A stretch of DNA of 64,000 nucleotides from an uncultured Pelagibacteraceae bacterium (lineage in GTDB: Bacteria > Pseudomonadota > Alphaproteobacteria > Pelagibacterales > Pelagibacteraceae): contig CACKZH010000003.1 in the NCBI GenBank assembly GCA_902604575.1, positions 1 to 64,000 on the forward strand. The letters are read 5' to 3'. The position numbers were made by a program, and so were the translations under genes. Under the pieces are notes generated by a model. The model worked only from the letters and a program-made list of their open reading frames with translations, made no database searches and was not told the origin of the DNA. Below, in pieces: positions 1-6,884 of this stretch (within the stretch, counting starts at the first letter, position 1; each line of letters starts with the position of its first letter).

Positions 1-209
1 TCGCTGCTAAGAAATTTTTAAGCTCTTACTTAGTTAACGAAGGTGTAAATGAAGACAATCTTAACCAAGAACTAATAAAGATTGTTGATGTACGTTATGG
101 AAAACCATACGAAGAAAATACTACAAATGAATGTGATAGTTTTATCTATAAATTAATCCCTAATTCAAAAGATGAAATTGATAAATTAGTTAAATCAGGG
201 ATATACTAA
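1..209 (+). CDS. 3' end of an unidentified protein gene (partial)
   Basis: An open frame (codons starting at base 3) runs from the left edge to a TAA at 207-209, giving about 68 C-terminal residues ending KLVKSGIY. The composition is hydrophilic and lysine/glutamate rich and I recognise no motif. It is followed 18 bases later by the next plus-strand gene, which has its own clear Shine-Dalgarno AAGGAG, so the two may share a transcript. The start lies outside the window, so family and length cannot be judged. It is unlikely to be noise because the frame is continuous and its stop abuts the ribosome site of the next gene. Confidence 0.6.
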   Translation, partial: AAKKFLSSYLVNEGVNEDNLNQELIKIVDVRYGKPYEENTTNECDSFIYKLIPNSKDEIDKLVKSGIY

Positions 210-227
210 GAAAAAAGGAGAAAAAAA

Positions 228-509
228 ATGAAAGATATATTGGTAGTTGGTAAATTAAAAGAAGGTAAGTTCGAAAAAATGATGGGATTTATGCAATCAG
301 ATGAAGGTATGACGGAAAGAAAAAAAATTGCAGATGTTAGTAAAACAATTGCAAGCGTTTCACCTGATAAATCTACTATAATGTTTAAAATCGTAGTTCA
401 TGACATGGCTGCTTTACATTCGTTTATGGATGGATCAAATCCTGTTTCAAAACCTGTGTGGGATGAAGTAATGGAAAGTTATGAAATTTTTGAATTAGGA
501 AAAGTATAG
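228..509 (+). CDS. small conserved-type protein of unknown function (93 aa)
   Basis: This is a 93-residue soluble protein with no signal peptide or membrane segment. A good ribosome site (AAGGAG) lies 8 bases before the ATG, fixing the start. It begins with a beta strand (DILVVGKLK) and alternates strand and helix, which suggests a small alpha/beta-barrel fold like that of its neighbour, but I cannot assign a family. It is followed after 2 bases by the GYD-domain gene, so the two are almost certainly co-translated. The run of small ligand-binding-type proteins downstream suggests a shared metabolic role, which is inference. No catalytic residues are recognisable. Confidence 0.75.
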   Translation: MKDILVVGKLKEGKFEKMMGFMQSDEGMTERKKIADVSKTIASVSPDKSTIMFKIVVHDMAALHSFMDGSNPVSKPVWDEVMESYEIFELGKV

Positions 510-511
510 AG

Positions 512-835
512 ATGTCTAAATTTTATATAATAGGAAAAGCTAGCCCTGAGTTATTAAAAAAAATGCATGCAGATCCTGCAGCTGATAGAGGAGCTGTAAT
601 GAAATCTATGTGTGAAAGCTTAGGTGTTAAAGCAATTAGTTATGAATGGTTAAGGGGGCGTTTTGATGTTTTGTTCTGTGTTGATGGAGATTATGAAAGC
701 GTTCTTGCCATGAAAGTAACAGTACTAAACAGTGGAATGATGTCAGATCTAATGATTCATGAAGTATTTGATTATAACAGTGCATTTAAAAAAGCTTCTG
801 ATGTATCAAAAAGTTATAAAAAACCAGGGGAATAA
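512..835 (+). CDS. GYD domain protein
   Basis: This 107-residue protein matches the GYD family pattern. An N-terminal strand (FYIIGKASPE) is followed by a helix containing RGAVMKSMCESLG, then a G-R-[FY]-D motif (GRFDVLFCVDGDYE) and a final helix/strand. GYD proteins adopt a dimeric alpha/beta-barrel fold of unknown biochemical function. It lies 2 bases after the preceding gene and 15 bases before a SnoaL-like gene, within a tight four-gene unit. No cofactor motif is visible. Family assignment is by pattern recognition only; the substrate is unknown. Confidence 0.75.
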   Translation: MSKFYIIGKASPELLKKMHADPAADRGAVMKSMCESLGVKAISYEWLRGRFDVLFCVDGDYESVLAMKVTVLNSGMMSDLMIHEVFDYNSAFKKASDVSKSYKKPGE

Positions 836-850
836 AAAGAAAGGAAAAAT

Positions 851-1171
851 ATGTCTATATTAGAAAAATACAGTGCTGCTCTTAAAAATAAAGATGAAGC
901 AGCAATGAATGATCTTTTGCATGACGATTTTAAATTTACAATGCATAAGTCAGGAAATGTTTTAACAAAAGGTGATGTCATCAAATGGGCCATGAGTGGT
1001 GATATAAATCAAGATAAGGTTAGAATTGTTTATGAAAATGACGAAGTGGGTATTCATCATGCCTTTGTAACTTTTAATGATGGAAATGTTGAGGCGGTAA
1101 TGGCAGTTTATAAGTATAATAAAGGAAAAATTGTTAGTTTAGAAACTGGTGCTACACCTATACCAAAATAA
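851..1171 (+). CDS. SnoaL/NTF2-like domain protein
   Basis: This 106-residue protein has the NTF2-like layout. A first helix (EKYSAALKNKDEAAMNDLLHDDF) is followed by beta strands, including the typical FT..KSG..LTKGDVIKWA stretch, and a curved sheet ending VMAVYKYNKGKIVSLE. The family forms a conical pocket used by isomerases, cyclases and ligand-binding proteins. No specific catalytic pair can be named. An AAGGAA site precedes the ATG. The stop TAA directly abuts the GTG start of the next gene, so translational coupling is likely. Confidence 0.75.
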   Translation: MSILEKYSAALKNKDEAAMNDLLHDDFKFTMHKSGNVLTKGDVIKWAMSGDINQDKVRIVYENDEVGIHHAFVTFNDGNVEAVMAVYKYNKGKIVSLETGATPIPK

Positions 1172-1762
1172 GTGAGTAAAATTGATTTTTACTTTTCGAT
1201 AGGAAGTACTTACACCTATCTATCCGTAACTAGAATACTTGATGTTGAAAAACAACATCAAGTAAAATTTAATTGGAAACCTTTTTCAGTTAGAGCAATC
1301 ATGAAAGAGATGAACAACATCCCATTTCCAAAAGATAAAATGAATAAAGTTAATTATATGTGGAGAGATATTGAGAGAAGAGCTCAAAGTTACGGTTTTT
1401 TTGCCAAAACACCAGTACCATATCCATTATCAGAATTTGATTTAGCCAACCAAATCGCAATCCTTGGTTTTGAAAAAGGTTGGGGAGAAAAATTTGTTAT
1501 TCTTACTTATAAAAAATGGTTTCAAGAAGGTAAAGAGCCAGCGATTGAACCAAGTATTTCTGAAGCTTGCTCAGAATTAAAATTAAATAAAAATGAAATC
1601 ATCTCTGAAGCAAAATCCTTAGATATAGAGACAAAATACAAAGAGAATACAAACTCAGCTCGTGAAAGTAAAATATTTGGTAGTCCATCTTTTATTGTGA
1701 AAAATGAACTCTTTTGGGGAGACGATCGAATGGAAGATGCAATTAAATGGTCACTTAAATAA
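1172..1762 (+). CDS. DsbA-family / 2-hydroxychromene-2-carboxylate isomerase-like protein
   Basis: This 196-residue protein starts with GTG immediately after the upstream stop. The N-terminus (KIDFYFSIGSTYTYL) matches the kappa-GST/HCCA isomerase branch of the DsbA superfamily, where a Ser replaces the CxxC of thiol oxidoreductases. The C-terminal FGSPSFIVKNELFWGDDR is the family's cis-Pro and glutathione-binding region. Known relatives isomerise aromatic breakdown products or act as glutathione-dependent enzymes. It has no signal peptide, so a cytosolic role is expected. Last gene of the small-protein unit. Substrate unknown. Confidence 0.8.
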   Translation: MSKIDFYFSIGSTYTYLSVTRILDVEKQHQVKFNWKPFSVRAIMKEMNNIPFPKDKMNKVNYMWRDIERRAQSYGFFAKTPVPYPLSEFDLANQIAILGFEKGWGEKFVILTYKKWFQEGKEPAIEPSISEACSELKLNKNEIISEAKSLDIETKYKENTNSARESKIFGSPSFIVKNELFWGDDRMEDAIKWSLK

Positions 1763-1800
1763 TTCTATATATTCAATTGAAATTAATTTAAAGTCTCAAT

Positions 1801-2133
1801 ATGAGTCTTGTAACTTCATATTTATTTTTAGGTGTAGCTGTTTTGCTGGGTGTTACCTCAAATAGTTTTGCAAAAAGTGCAGAAGGCTTTACTCTTCTTT
1901 TCCCAAGTATAATTACTGCAATTACAATTGTACTATGCATGTATGCTCTTTCGTTGGTAATGAAAAATATTCCAATGGGAATTACTTATGCTTCCTTTGC
2001 AGGCTTAACAATTATAGCAACAGTAGTGGTTGGAGTAATTAGATTTAATCAAGTGCCTAATCTATATTCATTAATTGGTTTAGCTTTTATTATTGTTGGT
2101 GTTTTAATGGTCAACCTGTTAGGTAATAGTTAA
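1801..2133 (+). CDS. SMR-type small membrane transporter, paralog 1 (Glu14 absent)
   Basis: A 110-residue, four-helix membrane protein aligns without gaps to the EmrE family through the EGFT anchor and the C-terminal GVLMVNLLG motif. The membrane-embedded glutamate equivalent to EmrE Glu14, which couples drug and proton transport, is Gly here (GVTSNSF), and the conserved Trp63 position is Phe (SFAGL). The protein therefore probably does not work as a standard drug/proton antiporter. It sits 2 bases before a DUF2798 gene and is paired with a second SMR paralog carrying the same change, so a hetero-oligomer is plausible but unproven. Confidence 0.8.
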   Translation: MSLVTSYLFLGVAVLLGVTSNSFAKSAEGFTLLFPSIITAITIVLCMYALSLVMKNIPMGITYASFAGLTIIATVVVGVIRFNQVPNLYSLIGLAFIIVGVLMVNLLGNS

Positions 2134-2135
2134 TT

Positions 2136-2363
2136 ATGATTAATAAAAAATATGCTCAACCCTTATTTATGATTTTAATGTCCTTGGGTATGAGTGTTAT
2201 TATGAGTGGTGTTGTTGTAGCTGTTAATACAGGTGCTTCGGACGGTTTCTTTTTTAGATGGGGATATTCTATAATATTTGCTTATCCAATTGCTTTAATA
2301 GCAGCATTTACACTAGCTCCTTTAATGAGACCTTTAGTTAACAAAATTGCATCAAAAGAATAA
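2136..2363 (+). CDS. DUF2798 family small membrane protein
   Basis: This 75-residue protein has two predicted membrane helices: SLGMSVIMSGVVVAVNTG, and the one through YSIIFAYPIALIAAF. It ends LAPLMRPLV, the recognisable DUF2798 pattern of MS..MS...NTG followed by A.P and P. No function is known for the family. It lies exactly between the two SMR-like genes with 2-base spacers on each side, so the three products are likely made together and may form one membrane complex (inference). Confidence 0.75.
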   Translation: MINKKYAQPLFMILMSLGMSVIMSGVVVAVNTGASDGFFFRWGYSIIFAYPIALIAAFTLAPLMRPLVNKIASKE

Positions 2364-2365
2364 TT

Positions 2366-2701
2366 ATGAAACCTTTATTAGGATATTTATTTTTGGCAAT
2401 AGGTATTTCTTTTGGCATCGCATCAAATAGTTTAGCTAAAATTTCTGAGGGATTTACAAAACTAACACCATCTGTTTTATGTATATTGTTTATGTGTATT
2501 ACAATGTTTTCAATTGCAAAAGCTATGCACGCTCTTCCTGTTGGTTTTGCCTACGCAACATATAGTGGCTTAACAGTAACTGGTGTTGTCCTTTTTGCAG
2601 TATTGAAATTTAATCAAGTACCTAATCTTTATGGAATAATTGGAATTATTTTAATTATTATTGGTGTAATAATGGTTAATTATCTTGGACGATTAAACTG
2701 A
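2366..2701 (+). CDS. SMR-type small membrane transporter, paralog 2 (Glu14 absent)
   Basis: This 111-residue, four-helix protein is clearly paralogous to the gene two positions upstream (shared SNS.AK, SEGFT, FNQVPNLY and GVIMVNYLG). Counting back from SEGFT puts Gly at the EmrE Glu14 position and Tyr at the Trp63 position. The conserved NQVPNLY loop before helix 4 is shared with paralog 1 and is a handy subfamily signature. The 3' end overlaps the convergent DUF952 gene by 22 bases. The transport substrate is unknown; loss of the coupling carboxylate argues against classic multidrug efflux. Confidence 0.8.
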   Translation: MKPLLGYLFLAIGISFGIASNSLAKISEGFTKLTPSVLCILFMCITMFSIAKAMHALPVGFAYATYSGLTVTGVVLFAVLKFNQVPNLYGIIGIILIIIGVIMVNYLGRLN

Positions 2702-3051
2702 TACTTTTTTAAAGTCTCTGGAAGCTCATGTCTTCCGTCTTCATTCAAAGGTAGCTTATATTCATTAACAACTGTGCTGGTATCTAAAGATGAATATAAA
2801 TGAGGATACATATCTCCATTTGATGCCTGCTCCCACAACAAATGTTCAAGCTTAAATGCATTGACTCTTAACAAAACTAGATTTTCTTTTTTAGGATAAT
2901 GTTTATTTAAAGTTTCCTCTACCTGATCTTCTTCTGAAAAGTGAATATATCCATCTTTAAGATCTTTTTCTGACCCACCATAGGTTCCAGATTGTTTGGC
3001 CTTTTGCCACTCATCTTTATCTATAACTTTGAAAATAAATTCTAAATCCAT
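2680..3051 (-). CDS. DUF952 domain protein
   Basis: This 123-residue soluble protein carries the DUF952 pattern: IFKV...EW..AKQSGTYGGSE..DGYIHFS near the N-terminus, then LVLLRVNAFKLEHLLWE and MYPHLYSSLDTSTVV. The family is small and widespread and often mis-annotated as glutathione S-transferase; its biochemical role is unknown. Its 3' end overlaps the convergent SMR gene, and its start lies one base past the DUF924 stop in the transcript, so the two DUF genes form a unit. No signal peptide. Confidence 0.85.
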   Translation of the reverse strand: MDLEFIFKVIDKDEWQKAKQSGTYGGSEKDLKDGYIHFSEEDQVEETLNKHYPKKENLVLLRVNAFKLEHLLWEQASNGDMYPHLYSSLDTSTVVNEYKLPLNEDGRHELPETLKKYQFNRPR

Positions 3052-3052
3052 T

Positions 3053-3616
3053 TTACCAAGAAGAGTTTGGACCTTTTAAGAATTCTATTTCTTCTTCAGT
3101 AGATTCTCTTCCTAAAATTTCATTTCTATGTGGATACCTGTGAAATTGTCTGATTACTTTTGTGTGATCTTGCCAAAATTTTTTAATTTTATTGTAATCT
3201 TCGTGCTCTCTTAAATATTTATTTAATAAATAATATGCCATTTCATGATCACTAATTTCTTCACTATGAATTAATGGTAACAACATAAAAAATCTTTGAT
3301 TTACATTCATTGCTTCTAAATAACCAGAATAAACTGAATCATTTACAATTAATCTAGTTTTTTGATCTCGCGCAAAAGCCTTTTTATCATTTCTAAACAT
3401 GTTTCTTGAAAATTGATCAAATAAAATTACTAACGCCAAACAACTCATAGGATTATCTTGCCAATCATCATACTCATTTTGACAAGCTAATTCATAGTCT
3501 TTTAAAAAATTGTCCCTAATCTTTTGGTCAAACTTTTCATCTTTTCTGAAATGCATTTCTGAAGGTGTTTCTTTAAACCAGAAATCTAAAATTACTTGTG
3601 CTCTTTCCTGCATCAT
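3053..3616 (-). CDS. DUF924 family protein
   Basis: This 187-residue helical protein shows the DUF924 hallmarks: an N-terminal ILDFWF, the ALVILFDQFSRNMFR block near residue 65, and FFMLLPLIHSE later. The family has a TPR-like helical fold and no established activity. The start overlaps the end of the upstream HisN-like gene by 4 bases (ATGA type), and the DUF952 gene follows directly, giving a three-gene minus-strand operon. Confidence in the family is high; the role is unknown. Confidence 0.87.
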   Translation of the reverse strand: MMQERAQVILDFWFKETPSEMHFRKDEKFDQKIRDNFLKDYELACQNEYDDWQDNPMSCLALVILFDQFSRNMFRNDKKAFARDQKTRLIVNDSVYSGYLEAMNVNQRFFMLLPLIHSEEISDHEMAYYLLNKYLREHEDYNKIKKFWQDHTKVIRQFHRYPHRNEILGRESTEEEIEFLKGPNSSW

Positions 3617-4419
3617 TTAGCTAATGGTTTTAATAATTTTAAAATTTTTGTATGATTACTCTTATTATTTGAAACAATAATATTTCCTCCAACTACAGGA
3701 TTTTTATTATCCCATGTGGTTACTATAGCTCCACTTGCTCTCACGATTGGCATAATTGGGTGAATATCCCAAATCTTATTTGCGCACTGTGCAACTATTT
3801 CAAGTCTTCCTTCCGCTAATTGACAATAAGTCAATGCATCAAAACATGGAAACTGCATTCTTTTTATAAATTTTTTAATTTTAGATTGTTGTTTTAAAGT
3901 TAATTGATTGTGAAAAGCGGCGGCTAATTTTGCATTTGTAAAATTTAATTTTGAATTAACTTTAAGTTTTTTTTTTTTATTATTTTCAAAAACATATGCA
4001 GAATTTTTATTTATACTTAAATAATATTTTCTCATTTTAGGAAAATTTGCTAATCCTAAAATTGGTTCTCCATTGTAATTTAATGAAATAAGATTGCTCC
4101 AACTAGGATTTCCTACAACGTATGATCTAGTTCCGTCAATTGGATCTATCACCCAAGAAAAGTCACTCTTGGTATTTTTATGACCATATTCCTCACCTAT
4201 AATTTGGTGATTTGGGAATTTTTTTGAAATTTTAGATCTTATAAATTTTTCAAATGCTCTGTCTGATGTTGTTACAGGATCATAACCTTTGCCTTTCATC
4301 TTATTTGTTATCTTGAATGGCTTATCTAGCTTGGCGTAATAAAACTTGGTTAAATCTTTAGCAAGTTGATTTAAAAAGTTTGCATATAATGGATATTTTT
4401 TTGTATCAAATTTTTTCAC
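3613..4419 (-). CDS. hisN: inositol-monophosphatase family phosphatase, HisN-type histidinol-phosphatase candidate
   Basis: This 268-residue protein has the three metal-site motifs of the IMPase family: GEEYG (about residue 77), DPIDGTRSY (about 92) and WDIHPIMPIVRASGA near the C-terminus. DPIDGTRSY and the WDIHP variant of the C-terminal motif fit the HisN branch, which removes phosphate from L-histidinol phosphate in histidine synthesis. An inositol phosphatase or other small-molecule phosphatase is the alternative. It heads an operon with DUF924 and DUF952 and is divergent from the dioxygenase gene across a 67-base spacer. Confidence 0.75.
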   Translation of the reverse strand: MKKFDTKKYPLYANFLNQLAKDLTKFYYAKLDKPFKITNKMKGKGYDPVTTSDRAFEKFIRSKISKKFPNHQIIGEEYGHKNTKSDFSWVIDPIDGTRSYVVGNPSWSNLISLNYNGEPILGLANFPKMRKYYLSINKNSAYVFENNKKKKLKVNSKLNFTNAKLAAAFHNQLTLKQQSKIKKFIKRMQFPCFDALTYCQLAEGRLEIVAQCANKIWDIHPIMPIVRASGAIVTTWDNKNPVVGGNIIVSNNKSNHTKILKLLKPLAK

Positions 4420-4486
4420 AATGAACTCTTACTATTTAATTTATGTTGATTAAAGTTAAATTTTAAATAATCCTTGGCTTACAGGT

Positions 4487-5590
4487 ATGAAAATCGAGCT
4501 AATTAAAAATAAGGTTTATTTTAATAATGGGTCTAAAAAAAAAGAAATTCACCCATTCTGGTTACGAGAAAGAGTAATTGGTGAGGAATATTTAGATAAA
4601 GGAACCCAGCAAAGACTTTTTGATCCTACAGTCTTAAGTAATGATGTTTCAATAAACAAAGTTAACATTAATGAAAAATATTTAGAAGTTGATTTTAATG
4701 ATGGTGTTAATTCAAAACTAGAAATTGATAAAATTACTTCGGAATTACTTAAGGAAGATATTGTAATTAGATCTACAGAAAAAACTAAATGGGACTCAAC
4801 TTTAAAAAATATAAAAAATTTTAAATACCAAGAAAATTTTTATGAAAGTCGAGAAATGCACGATCTACTTGTTTCTTTTTATAAGTACGGATTTGTTATA
4901 GTGAAAAATATTCCAATATCAAAAAATTATATCGTTGAATTTGCAAATTCTATAGGAAGTGTTCGAAGAACAAATTTTGGTGAATATTTTGACGTAAAAT
5001 CTAAACCTGATCCTAACGATCTTGCTTATACATCATTAGCTTTAGCGCCTCATACTGACAATCCTTATAGAAATCCTGTTCCATGCATTCAACTTTTGCA
5101 TTGTATAGAGAGTAAAGTTTCTGGTGGATTGTCTACTTTAGTAGATGGTTATACAGTAACTGAGGATTTAAAAAAACAATATCCAGAATTTTATAAAATT
5201 TTAACTGAACTAAAAGTTAGATTTAGATTCGTAGATAAAAAAGTTATTTTAGAAACTATTTCTCCTTTGATTGAACTAAATGACGATAAAAGTTTCAAGC
5301 AGGTAAGATTTAGTCCTCGATTAGATTATGTTCCTATTCTGGAAAAAGAAAAATTAGATCTTTACTACCAAGCTAGAAAAAAAATATCTGAAATGTATAA
5401 TTCTGATAAATATAGAATTGAATTTAAACTTGAGCCAAAAGACTTAATAATGATGGATAATCATAGACTTCTCCATGGAAGAACTGCGTATGAGGCAAAT
5501 GAAGGTGAGAGATTTTTACAAGGTTGTTATATTGATTACGACAGTACCGAGGGAAAACTTAGACATCTAAAAAGAAAGTTTAATCTTTAA
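4487..5590 (+). CDS. gamma-butyrobetaine dioxygenase-like Fe(II)/2-oxoglutarate oxygenase
   Basis: This 367-residue protein has two domains as in BBOX1/trimethyllysine dioxygenase. An N-terminal domain contains HPFWLRER (about residue 22), but the usual zinc cysteine is not obvious. The TauD-type barrel has the iron ligands in HTDNPYRNP (His/Asp, about 182) and DNHRLLHGRTAY (distal His, about 325) and the 2OG-binding Arg in that last stretch. Relatives hydroxylate gamma-butyrobetaine to carnitine or act on other trimethylammonium compounds such as 2-trimethylaminoethylphosphonate. In a genome segment rich in betaine enzymes a quaternary amine substrate is likely. Its 3' end overlaps the convergent azoreductase gene by 11 bases. 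Confidence 0.8.
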   Translation: MKIELIKNKVYFNNGSKKKEIHPFWLRERVIGEEYLDKGTQQRLFDPTVLSNDVSINKVNINEKYLEVDFNDGVNSKLEIDKITSELLKEDIVIRSTEKTKWDSTLKNIKNFKYQENFYESREMHDLLVSFYKYGFVIVKNIPISKNYIVEFANSIGSVRRTNFGEYFDVKSKPDPNDLAYTSLALAPHTDNPYRNPVPCIQLLHCIESKVSGGLSTLVDGYTVTEDLKKQYPEFYKILTELKVRFRFVDKKVILETISPLIELNDDKSFKQVRFSPRLDYVPILEKEKLDLYYQARKKISEMYNSDKYRIEFKLEPKDLIMMDNHRLLHGRTAYEANEGERFLQGCYIDYDSTEGKLRHLKRKFNL

Positions 5591-6167
5591 ATAAATTTTC
5601 TATTTGTGCTTCAGCCTCTTTAATTGATTTCTCATAGTCTAGTGCCATTTGGTCTGCACTAATTATATCTACTTTTTCTATACCAAAAAAGTTGAGAATA
5701 AATTTTAACCAAGGAGTTAGAAAATCTTCTGAGCTATTTAGTTTTGTTCCTCCAGAAGTAATAACAAGATACGCATGTTTATTTTTTAATAATCCCTCTC
5801 TTCTACCATTAGGTTTAAATCTAAAAGTTTCACCTATGCGGGCTGCTAAATCCGACCAAGCCTTCAAAGTTGCTGGAGGACCATAATTATAAATTGGTGC
5901 TGATATTATTATGACATCACTCTCTTTCAATTCTTTTACAAGCTTGTTAGAAAGCTCAAACATTTTTTTATGTTCTTCTGTTTGATCTTTTTCATCAATA
6001 TTCATTCCAGATTCTGTAAGCCCACTTACAAAAAGCATCTCATCATCTAAATCTCTATAAATTACTTCATCTTCTGATTTTTTGATTTTTTCTAAAAGTT
6101 TTTTCGCTAAAGCTCTTGAGGTAGAGCCTTTTTTTCTAGCACTAGAGTCAATTTGATAAATCTTCAT
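5580..6167 (-). CDS. azoR: FMN-dependent NADH-azoreductase/quinone reductase (AzoR family)
   Basis: This 195-residue flavodoxin-like protein has the AzoR layout. The FMN phosphate loop is at the N-terminus (DSSARKKGSTSR), with ISAPIYNYGPPATLKAW around residue 90 and ITSGGT around 138. The family reduces quinones and azo dyes with NAD(P)H and probably protects against quinone stress in the cytosol. The gene follows ccdA with a 9-base gap, so it may be co-transcribed. An alternative start is not needed because the phosphate-binding strand begins directly after the Met. Confidence 0.8.
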   Translation of the reverse strand: MKIYQIDSSARKKGSTSRALAKKLLEKIKKSEDEVIYRDLDDEMLFVSGLTESGMNIDEKDQTEEHKKMFELSNKLVKELKESDVIIISAPIYNYGPPATLKAWSDLAARIGETFRFKPNGRREGLLKNKHAYLVITSGGTKLNSSEDFLTPWLKFILNFFGIEKVDIISADQMALDYEKSIKEAEAQIENLFKD

Positions 6168-6176
6168 TAATACTTT

Positions 6177-6884
6177 TTATCCGAATTTTTGCATAAATGG
6201 AAAGATTTCAATTATATAAAACCCTATTGCTTGTAATTGATTGGTTAAAATTAAAATACCAGTAATTAATAGAGTTATTCCACCAATTTTTGAGATTAAA
6301 TTTATCTTTTTCCTAAAATTTTTAGAAAATAATAAAAATCTTTGAATTAAGTATCCAGATAAAACAAAAGGAATAGCAAGACCTAATGAATAAGAAATTA
6401 ACAAGATTACAGCTCTTGATAAAGTTTCTTCAATAGATGCTAAAGCTAAAATTGAACCTAAAATTGGACCAATGCATGGAGTCCAGCCAAAACCAAAAGC
6501 GACACCAATCACATATGGAAAAAGAATATTTCTTGATTCTTTTGCATCTAACCTTTTTTCTAAATTTAAATATGGAATATTAATTAATCCAATTAATTGA
6601 AGAGAAAAAATTATAATAACTATTCCAGCTGAAATTCTTAAAACTTCCGAATTTTGTAATAGAGCCTGTCCTAAAAATGATGCTGATGCACCTAAAATAA
6701 CAAATACAGTTGAGAACCCTAAACAAAATAAAATTAATGGAAAAAAATTTATTTTTTTTTGATTTAAAATTTCTTGTAATGATTGACCAGAGATATAAGA
6801 AATATATCCAGGTATTAAAGGTAAAACACATGGAGACAAAAAACTTATAAGTCCTGCCCCAAAAGCAATTAAGATTTCAAACAT
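6177..6884 (-). CDS. ccdA: CcdA-type cytochrome c biogenesis / thiol-disulfide membrane reductase
   Basis: This 235-residue protein has six predicted membrane helices, matching the DsbD transmembrane domain family. Both redox cysteines are present in their motifs: LSPCVLPLIPGY (Cys19) and GWTPCIGP (Cys137). CcdA passes electrons from cytosolic thioredoxin across the membrane to periplasmic thiol proteins used in cytochrome c maturation. The window carries a c-type cytochrome (c556) that would need this system. It lies directly downstream of ppc on the minus strand with no gap, so it is likely read from the same message. Confidence 0.88.
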   Translation of the reverse strand: MFEILIAFGAGLISFLSPCVLPLIPGYISYISGQSLQEILNQKKINFFPLILFCLGFSTVFVILGASASFLGQALLQNSEVLRISAGIVIIIFSLQLIGLINIPYLNLEKRLDAKESRNILFPYVIGVAFGFGWTPCIGPILGSILALASIEETLSRAVILLISYSLGLAIPFVLSGYLIQRFLLFSKNFRKKINLISKIGGITLLITGILILTNQLQAIGFYIIEIFPFMQKFG

